Positions 17,587 through 25,400 of a stretch of 64,000 bases of DNA are shown piece by piece. Positions within the stretch are counted from its first letter, which is position 1, and each line of letters opens with the position of its first letter. The DNA is from Amycolatopsis umgeniensis (GTDB lineage Bacteria > Actinomycetota > Actinomycetes > Mycobacteriales > Pseudonocardiaceae). Where the stretch lies: NCBI RefSeq assembly GCF_014205155.1, contig NZ_JACHMX010000001.1:6510001-6574000 (forward strand), written 5' to 3'. The position numbers and the translations under genes were made by a program. Under the pieces are notes generated by a model. That model did no database searches, had not been told where the DNA came from, and saw only the letters and a list, made by a program, of their open reading frames with translations.

Positions 17587-18935
17587 CCTCCGGTGCGGAA
17601 ACCACCCGGGGGGCGCGTCTCGCGCCCCCCGGGCCGCCGCGCCGAGCGACCTTCGGTCTGCTCAAGAAGCTCTTCACCGACCGGCTGGCGCTCATGTCGG
17701 ACTCGGCTGAGGCGCACGGGGACGTCGTCCGGATCGCGATCGGTCCCAAGACGATGTACCTGGTGAACCATCCCGAGCTGGCGAAACACGTACTCGCGGA
17801 CAACGCGGCGAACTACCACAAGGGAATCGGCCTCCAGGAGGCGAGGCGGGCACTCGGCGACGGGCTGCTCACCAGCGACGGCGACGTCTGGAAGAAGCAG
17901 CGCCGGACCATCCAGCCGGTGTTCCAGCCCAAGCGCATCGCGCGGCAGGCCTCGGTCGTCGCGAACGAGGTCGAAGGTCTCGTGAAACACCTGCGGGACA
18001 CCGAGGGACCGGTGGAGATCCTGCACGAGATGACCGGGCTGACGCTCGGGGTACTCGGCAAGACGCTGCTCGACGCGGACCTCGGCGGGTTCACCTCGCT
18101 GGGGCACTCGTTCGAAGCGGTGCAGGACCAGGCGATGTTCGAGGCGGTGACGCTGAGCATGGTCCCGCAGTGGGCCCCGCTCAAGAAACAACTGCGGTTC
18201 AAGGAATCGCGGGACGATCTCCGCCGGATCGCCGAGGAACTCGTCGAGCAGCGGCTGGCGAACCCGATCGAGGGCGGCGAGGACGTGCTTTCGCGTCTCA
18301 TCGCCACCGACGGGACCCGCGAGCAGATGCGCGACGAGCTGATCACCCTGCTGCTGGCCGGGCACGAGACGACGGCGAGCACGCTGGGCTGGGCGTTCCA
18401 CCTGCTCGACGAACATCCCGACGTCGCGGCGAAACTGCGCGCCGAGGCGGACGAGGTCCTCGGCGACCAGCTGCCGACGCATGACGACCTGCACCGGTTG
18501 CCGTACACGGCGAGGGTGGTCGAGGAGGTCATGCGGCTGTACCCGCCGGTGTGGCTGCTGCCGCGGGTGGCGCAGGCCGACGACGAGATCGGCGGCTATC
18601 ACATCCCCGCCGGCTCCGACGTCGTCGTCGTGCCCTACACCCTGCATCGCCACCCGGACTTCTGGCCGGATCCGGAGAAGTTCGACCCGGACCGCTTCGA
18701 TCCGGACCGCCCGAGCGGGCGGCCCAGGTACGCCTACATCCCGTTCGGCGCCGGGCCGCGGTTCTGCATCGGCAACAGCCTCGGCGTGATGGAGGCCGTT
18801 TTCGTGCTGACGATGGTCCTGCGGGATCTCGAGCTCAGGAAGCTGCCGGGCTACGAAGTCGTCCCGGAGGCGATGTTGTCGCTGCGGGTGCGCGGCGGCC
18901 TCCCGATGACCGTGCACACGAGGAACAGGAGGTAG
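17583..18935 (+). CDS. Cytochrome P450
   Basis: A 450-residue P450 of the CYP102/CYP4-like class. It has the I-helix AGHETT, the ExxR motif EEVMRL, the PERF-like DPDRFDP and the heme loop FGAGPRFCIGN with Cys395. It is translationally coupled to unbU, so it is an early member of the enediyne operon. In other enediyne loci such P450s oxidise the core. No dedicated ferredoxin gene lies nearby, so electron partners must be encoded elsewhere. Confidence 0.95.
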   Translation: MTSGAETTRGARLAPPGPPRRATFGLLKKLFTDRLALMSDSAEAHGDVVRIAIGPKTMYLVNHPELAKHVLADNAANYHKGIGLQEARRALGDGLLTSDGDVWKKQRRTIQPVFQPKRIARQASVVANEVEGLVKHLRDTEGPVEILHEMTGLTLGVLGKTLLDADLGGFTSLGHSFEAVQDQAMFEAVTLSMVPQWAPLKKQLRFKESRDDLRRIAEELVEQRLANPIEGGEDVLSRLIATDGTREQMRDELITLLLAGHETTASTLGWAFHLLDEHPDVAAKLRAEADEVLGDQLPTHDDLHRLPYTARVVEEVMRLYPPVWLLPRVAQADDEIGGYHIPAGSDVVVVPYTLHRHPDFWPDPEKFDPDRFDPDRPSGRPRYAYIPFGAGPRFCIGNSLGVMEAVFVLTMVLRDLELRKLPGYEVVPEAMLSLRVRGGLPMTVHTRNRR

Positions 18936-18940
18936 GTTCC

Positions 18941-19498
18941 GTGGATTCGGACGAACAGGTCAAGGTGTCCACTTTGGAGGCCTACGCGGACACGATCGTG
19001 CCGGGGGAGAAGCGGTTCCCCGACGACCACGCGATCGCCGGTGCTTCGGCGGGGCCGGGTGCCGTCGTCGCGGGCGCGCTCGAACTGCTGCACACCGAGG
19101 CGACCGGGGTGACCGTCGGACTGCCCTATCTGGCGCAGTCCCTCAACGACCACGCGAAGGTCTACGCCAAGGAACACGACCTCACCCTGGACGAGACGCT
19201 GCCGTCGTTCGTCGCACTGTCCTTCGTGGACAGGACGGCACTGGTGCGACAGCTGACCGCACCGGGGCATCCGGAGAAGGACGGCTGGGTCAGCCTCGCC
19301 TTGTTCTGCAACATGTCCTTCGACAGCGCGGCGCACAAGCACACCGCCGAAGCCATCGCCGAAGGCCACCCCGGTCTGCTGGCGATGGGGTACACCGCGC
19401 CCGACGAGGACGGCCTGTGGCGGTTCCCGAAGTTCTCCTACCGCCGCGAACTCGCGCAACTCCACCCTGACACCACGCCCTCCGGGAGCCCCGCATGA
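18941..19498 (+). CDS. DUF5987-like small partner of the GMC oxidoreductase
   Basis: A 185-residue soluble, mostly helical protein beginning VDSDEQVKVSTLEAYADTIV. Its size and position directly before, and overlapping by four bases, a GMC oxidoreductase resemble the gluconate 2-dehydrogenase gamma/subunit-3 type partners. I recall DUF5987 proteins in other enediyne loci but cannot confirm the family here. AGGAGG lies 8 bases before the GTG start. It probably forms a complex with the GMC enzyme. Confidence 0.65.
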   Translation: MDSDEQVKVSTLEAYADTIVPGEKRFPDDHAIAGASAGPGAVVAGALELLHTEATGVTVGLPYLAQSLNDHAKVYAKEHDLTLDETLPSFVALSFVDRTALVRQLTAPGHPEKDGWVSLALFCNMSFDSAAHKHTAEAIAEGHPGLLAMGYTAPDEDGLWRFPKFSYRRELAQLHPDTTPSGSPA

Positions 19499-21147
19499 AC
19501 GCGTACGACAAGACCGACGTCGTCATCGTCGGCAGCGGGTTCGGTGGCTCCATCCCCGCCTACCACTTGGCCGCGGGCGGGGCGAAGGTCACCGTGCTGG
19601 AACGTGGGCCGTGGCTGGAGACGAAGGAGTTCGAGCACGACTACCTGCTCGGTTCGTCCTACACCCGCGCGTTCGACTTCGTCGTCGGCGACGGGATGAG
19701 CGTGCTGGGCGGGAACTGCGTCGGCGGCGGCAGCGTGGTGTACTTCGCCGCGATGCCGCGGGCGCCGAAGTTCGTCTTCGAGCGCCACGGCAGCATCGGC
19801 AGGCGCATGTGGCCGTCGGCGCTGACGAGGGACACGCTGGAGCCTTGGTACGACCGGGTTTCGGATTCGCTCCCGGTGTCCACACAGGACTGGAACGACG
19901 TCTCGTACGCCGGTGGCCTGTGGGCCGCGCTCTGCGACCACTCGGGACGGACAGCCAACCCGGCGCCGGTCGCGGTGGACAACGACCGCTGTGTGAACTG
20001 CAACTTCATGATGGCCGGCTGCCGGTTCGACGCGAAACGCTCGCTGCTGACCAACTACCTGCCCGCCGCGCTCGCGCACGGTGCGAAGATCCGGCCGCTG
20101 CACGAGGTCCAGCGGATCGAGCGGATCGACGACGGCGACTACCGCGTGCACTTCAACATCGTCGACGACGAGGACTACCGCGTGCAGTCCGGCAGCGGGA
20201 CGATCGACGCGAAGGTCGTCATCATCGCCGCCGGTGCCGGGGCGACCCCGGTGATCCTGCAGCGGTCCGAGTCGGCGCTGGGCACCATGCCGCACGCGGT
20301 CGGCCGGTACTTCTCGGGCAACGGTGAGCGGCTCAACACCGCGATCATCAACGAAGAGCGGGTCCGCGAGGTGCTCGGACTGTCCCGTGAGGACGGGAAG
20401 GTCTACGAGGCCAACCACATCGGCAAGGGCCCGACCGTGGCGAACTGGGACAAACTCGACGGCTCGCTGCCGGAGTACGAGCGGTACTCGCTGGAGCAGC
20501 TGTACTTCCCGCCAGGGCTCGGCACGATCCTCGCGCAGGTGCCCGGTGGCGACGAACCACGCTGGTTCGGTCCGCAGAAGAAGGAGATCCTCAAGCAGTG
20601 GGCCTCCTGGCTGACCATCTTCCTGATGACCGAGGACGACAACGAGGGCGTCTTCGGCGCGCCGCCGCCCACCGGCAACGCCTACCGCATCTCGCAGCAG
20701 ATGCTCGGCCGCGGCCCTCTGAAATACGACCCGACGCCGAACACCCTGCACGGCTGGTCGCTGGCCGACGCGGAGTGCAAGGAGATCCTCGAGAAGGACG
20801 GCCTGGCGAAGGTGGCGCCGTGGACCAACGACGTCGTCGGCGCGTACACCGTGCACCCGCTGGCGTCCTGCCGGATCGGTGACGATCCGGAGACCTCGGC
20901 GCTGCACCCGAACCACGAACTCCGCAACCACCCCGGGATCTTCGTGACCGACAGCGCTTCCGTGCCGGGCGCGCTGACGGTGAACCCGGCGATGACGATC
21001 GCGGCGCTGGCCGAACGTTCGGTGCCGGGCATCGTGCGGGCGCTGCAGGCTCGCGGCGTCGACGTCACCTACGGCGCCCCGGCTCCGGACGGTTCCATCA
21101 CCGGGCGCCGGGCGGTCAGCAAGCTGTCGCTGGTGGCCGGGAGCTGA
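19495..21147 (+). CDS. GMC-family FAD oxidoreductase
   Basis: A 550-residue flavoenzyme of the cholesterol-oxidase-like GMC branch. The FAD motif GSGFGG is at 13-18. A cysteine trio, Cys166, Cys169 and Cys176 (CVNCNFMMAGC), is typical of this branch. The C-terminal catalytic pair is His454 (HPLASC) and Asn497 (NPAMT). It should oxidise an alcohol or a cyclic alkene of the polyketide. It is coupled to its small partner upstream and followed after 2 bp by an AhpD-like gene. Confidence 0.92.
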   Translation: MNAYDKTDVVIVGSGFGGSIPAYHLAAGGAKVTVLERGPWLETKEFEHDYLLGSSYTRAFDFVVGDGMSVLGGNCVGGGSVVYFAAMPRAPKFVFERHGSIGRRMWPSALTRDTLEPWYDRVSDSLPVSTQDWNDVSYAGGLWAALCDHSGRTANPAPVAVDNDRCVNCNFMMAGCRFDAKRSLLTNYLPAALAHGAKIRPLHEVQRIERIDDGDYRVHFNIVDDEDYRVQSGSGTIDAKVVIIAAGAGATPVILQRSESALGTMPHAVGRYFSGNGERLNTAIINEERVREVLGLSREDGKVYEANHIGKGPTVANWDKLDGSLPEYERYSLEQLYFPPGLGTILAQVPGGDEPRWFGPQKKEILKQWASWLTIFLMTEDDNEGVFGAPPPTGNAYRISQQMLGRGPLKYDPTPNTLHGWSLADAECKEILEKDGLAKVAPWTNDVVGAYTVHPLASCRIGDDPETSALHPNHELRNHPGIFVTDSASVPGALTVNPAMTIAALAERSVPGIVRALQARGVDVTYGAPAPDGSITGRRAVSKLSLVAGS

Positions 21148-21149
21148 TC

Positions 21150-22100
21150 ATGACACCGAAGGTGGTGCAGCTCGCCTTGCGGCGGGCTCTGCGCGAGGTC
21201 CGGCACGTCCGGCCGGTTCCGGCCGGCCGGGCGACCGGGCTCGTGCGCGACGTCTACCGCCAGGTGGAACGGGACTTCGGCATGCTGGCGCCGCCGGTCG
21301 CGCTGCACTCGCCGTCCCCTCCCGTACTCGCGGCCGTCTGGTCGATGCTGCGGGAATCGCTGGTGGCGGACGGGGCGACGAGCCGGGCGGACCGAGAGGT
21401 CGTCGCGACCCTGGTGTCGCAGGGGAATTCGTGCCCCTATTGCGTCGAGGTCCACGGGATGGCGCTGGGCTCGCTCGGGCGGTCTTCGGTGACCGAGGCG
21501 ATCGAGTCCGGCCATCCGGTGGCGGATCCGCGGGCTTCGGCGTCCTCCGCCGCGGCCCGGGCCGAGCTGACCGCGGTCGCGTTCGCGTTCCACTACCTGA
21601 ACCGGGTGGTGAGCGTGTTCCTCGGACCGTCGCCACTGCCTCCGTCCGTGCCGGATTCCGCGCGGCCCAAGGCGAAGGCCGTGCTCGGCCGGTTCCTGCG
21701 GCCCGAGCAGGGAGCTTCGCCGGGGGAGTCCCTGGAGTTCCTGCCCGCCGGGTCGCGTTCGGTCGACTGGGCTTCGGGTAATCCCGTGGTCGAGGATGCC
21801 TTCTCGCGTGCTTCCGCGGCTTTCGAGTCGCTGACGGTCCCCGCGGCCGTGCGGGATGTCGTCCTCAGCGAACTGTCCACTTGGGACGGATCGCCGCCGG
21901 GGCTGAGCCGTTCCTGGATCGACGCTTTCGACGATCCGGCCACCCGGCTGGCTTTGGTGGTCGCGAAAGCGCCGTATCAGGTCGACGACGCTTTGGTTTC
22001 GGCCGTCGGGCCGGTCGATCGGGAACTGGTCGAGCTGGTGGGCTGGACGGCTTTCACCGCCGCCGCCCACTGCGTTTCGCTCACCCCGATCCGCGATTAG
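21150..22100 (+). CDS. AhpD/carboxymuconolactone-decarboxylase-like protein 1
   Basis: A 316-residue all-helical protein with an AhpD-type redox motif CPYCVEVH (Cys95, Cys98, His102). It is about twice the usual CMD length, so a second degenerate module is likely in the C-terminal half. AhpD proteins reduce peroxides or relay thiol redox. In a pathway making a reactive warhead it could detoxify peroxides or catalyse a ring step. It is the last gene of the unbL operon, with a hairpin 17 bp later. Confidence 0.8.
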   Translation: MTPKVVQLALRRALREVRHVRPVPAGRATGLVRDVYRQVERDFGMLAPPVALHSPSPPVLAAVWSMLRESLVADGATSRADREVVATLVSQGNSCPYCVEVHGMALGSLGRSSVTEAIESGHPVADPRASASSAAARAELTAVAFAFHYLNRVVSVFLGPSPLPPSVPDSARPKAKAVLGRFLRPEQGASPGESLEFLPAGSRSVDWASGNPVVEDAFSRASAAFESLTVPAAVRDVVLSELSTWDGSPPGLSRSWIDAFDDPATRLALVVAKAPYQVDDALVSAVGPVDRELVELVGWTAFTAAAHCVSLTPIRD

Positions 22101-22437
22101 CCCGGTCGCTCAGGTCCGTGAAGGACTCCTTCCCTACCTTGAGCGTAGGGAAGGGGGCCTTCACGCGGCCTCGCTGTGACTGTTGATGCTCCTGGGACCA
22201 CCGGCGTGTTCGGGACATAGTCCGCGCGTCATCACGGCGGCCGTCACGGGATTCCCGTGGCGGCCGCCGGATTCGTTGGCCCGGCTTCAACAACATGAGA
22301 GAAGACTGTCGGCCCCGCTCAGGGTCATGCTTGACCGGACTGCAGATGCGGGCGGCGCCCGCGGTTCTGGGGACAGAGCGGGCGCCGAGACCGGATTCCG
22401 TGACTTGAGTGGTTGAGAGCTAGGGGAGTGCGGTGGC
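22101..22437. promoter_or_regulatory. Intergenic region upstream of pksE
   Basis: 337 bp without a gene. The first third holds the terminator hairpin. The remainder should contain the pksE promoter. GGGGAG about ten bases before the ATG is the ribosome site. No convincing -10/-35 pair or operator was picked out by eye. Confidence 0.5.
22117..22165 (+). terminator. Terminator hairpin at end of the unbL operon
   Basis: The arms CGTGAAGGACTCCTTCCCTAC and GTAGGGAAGGGGGCCTTCACG form a 21-bp stem with two mismatches and a 7-base loop, just after the AhpD-like stop. It isolates pksE from the upstream operon. Confidence 0.75.
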
Positions 22438-25400
22438 ATGAGCGTTGAGCGGATTTCGATTGTCGGTATCGGTCTCCGATACCCGGACGCCGGTTCCCCG
22501 GAAGAACTGTGGGAGAACGTCCTCGCCGGCCGCCGGGCGTTCCGGACACTGCCCGACGAGCGGATGAACCGCGAGGACTACTACTCGCCGGACGCCGGGG
22601 CCCCAGACCGTTTCTACGCGCAGAAGGCCGCGGTCCTCCGCGACTACGAATTCGACCGGATCAAGTACAAGGTCGCGGGCAGCACGTTCCGCTCGACCGA
22701 CACCACGCACTGGCTGGCCCTCGACGTCGCCGCGCAGGCCTTGGCGGACGCGGGCTTCCCCGAGGGCGAAGGGCTGCCGAGGCCCGCGACCGGCGTGGTC
22801 ATCGGCAACAGCCTCACCGGTGAGTTCTCGCGTGCCAACATCATGCGGCTGCGCTGGCCGTACGTCCGCCGCACGGTCGCGGCGGCGCTCGCCGAGCGCG
22901 GCTGGGCCGAGGGCGACACCGCGGAGTTCCTCCACGACCTCGAGGCGCAGTACAAGGCGCCGTTCCCCGAGATCGACGAGGACACGCTCGCGGGCGGGCT
23001 GGCGAACACGATCGCCGGCCGGGTCTGCAACTTCTTCGACTTCGGCGGCGGCGGGTTCACCGTGGACGGCGCCTGCTCGTCGTCGCTGCTTTCCGTGGTC
23101 ACCGCGGCGAACGCGCTCTCGGAAGGCGACCTCGACGTCGCCATCGCGGGCGGGGTCGACTTGTCGATCGACCCGTTCGAGGTGATCGGCTTCGCCAAGA
23201 CCGGCGCGCTCGCCAAACGCGAGATGAAGGTCTACGACGCCGACTCCAACGGGTTCTGGCCCGGTGAGGGCTCCGGCATGCTCGTCCTGATGCGCGAGGA
23301 GGACGCGATCGCGCAGGGCAAGCGGATCTACGCCTCGATCGGCGGCTGGGGTGTCTCGTCCGACGGCAAGGGCGGCATCACCCGCCCCGAGGCGTCGGGT
23401 CACCGCCTGGCGTTGAAGCGGGCTTACGACAAGGCCGGCTACGGCGTCGAGACCGTCTCCTACTTCGAGGGCCACGGCACCGGCACCGCACTGGGCGACG
23501 CCACCGAGATCGAGGCGCTGTCCACCGCCCGCCGCGACGCCGACCCGCTCGCCGAACGTGCCGCGCTGAGCACGATCAAGGGCAACATCGGCCACACCAA
23601 GGCCGCGGCCGGGGTCGCCGGGCTGATCAAGGCCACCCTCGCCGTCTACCACCAGGTCATCCCGCCCGCCACCGGCCACTACGAGCCGCACGAGTCGCTC
23701 GTCGGGGATTCCGCGCGGATGTACGTCCCGGCCGAGGCCGGGCTGTGGCCCTCGGACCACCCTGTCCGCGCGGGTGTCTCCGCGATGGGTTTCGGCGGGA
23801 TCAACTCGCACGTCACCGTCACCGAGGCCCCCGGCGCCGCGCGCCGCAAGGAACTCGACGAGAAGACCCGGTCGCTGGTCGCCGGACGGCAGGACAGCGA
23901 ACTGCTGCTGCTCGACGCCGACGACGCGGCCTCGCTGCGCGGTCAGGTGACCGGGCTGCTGGAGGTCGTTCCCAAGCTCTCGCTCGCCGAGCTGGCGGAC
24001 CTCGCCGGCACGCTTGCCGCGGAACTGTCCGGAAAGCCCGTCCGGGCCGCGATCGTCGCGACCAATCCGGACGACGCCGAGCGCAAGCTCTCGAAACTCC
24101 TCGACCTCCTCGGCGAGGGCGAGCCGGAAGTCTTCTCCTCGAGTGAGGGCATCTTCGCGAGCTCGCGATCCAAGGGGCCGAAGATCGGCTTCCTGTTCCC
24201 CGGTCAGGGTTCCGGGCAGGGCACGGTCGGCGCGGCGCGCAAACGTTTCGCCCACGCCGACGACATCTACCGGGCCGCGGGCCTGTCCACCGGTGCCGAC
24301 CAGGTCGCCACCGACGTCGCCCAGCCCCGGATCGTCACCGGTTCGCTCGCCGGGCTCCGGGTCCTGAAGAGCCTCGGCATCGAGGCGCAGACCGTCGCGG
24401 GCCACAGCCTCGGCGAGCTCACCTCGCTGCACTGGGGCGGCGCGCTCACCGAACGCGAAGTCCTCGCGCTGGCCAAGATCCGCGGCAGGGTGATGGCGAC
24501 CGCGAGCGACGGAAACGGTGCCATGGCGGCGATCGCCGCCACACCGGGCGTCGCCGAGCGGCTCGCGGAGGGCGAAGAGGTCGTCATCGCGGGCTACAAC
24601 GCGCCCGAACAGACCGTCCTTTCCGGACCGGCGGAGGCGATCGACAGGGTTGTCGCCCGCGCTCGCACCGAAGGGGTCACCGCCGCTCGCGTCAATGTTT
24701 CACACGCGTTCCACTCACCCGCGGTCGTCCCGGCCGCCGAGGCGATGACCGAGGAACTCGCCGCGTTCGACTTCACCAGGCTCGACCGGCCGGTCGTCTC
24801 CACGGTGACCGGTGACGTCCTGCACGCCGCCGAAGACCTGCGCGATCTCCTGCGTGACCAGGTGGTCCTGCCGGTCCGTTTCCGTGAGGCGGCCGCGAAG
24901 GTCGCCGAGCGCAGCGACCTGGTGATCGAGGTCGGACCCGGCCGGGTGCTCACCGGCCTGTTCCGCCAGATCGCGCCCGGCACCCCGGTGCTCCCGCTCG
25001 ACACCGACAGCCCGACGCTGGCCGCGGTGCTCAAGGTCGCCGGTGCCGCGTTCGCTTTCGGTGCCCCGCTGGAGACCTCCGCGCTCTTCGCGGGCCGCGT
25101 CGTCCGGGCACTGCCCGCCGACGGTGTCTTCAACTTCCTGGCGAGCCCGTGCGAGGCGGCGCCGTCCATCGGCGCGGTGCTGACTCGTGATCGCGTCGCC
25201 GCACCGGAAGAAGCGGGCCCGGCGGGAGAGGCCTCCGAAAGCGGCGGCAGCAGCACGCTCGATCTGTTGCGCAAGCTCGCTTCCGAGCGCGTCGAACTGC
25301 CGCTCGAAGCGGTCACCGCCGACACGCATCCGCTCGACGACCTGCACCTTTCGTCGATCACCGTCGGTCAGCTGGTCAACGACGTGACCCGGGCGCTCGG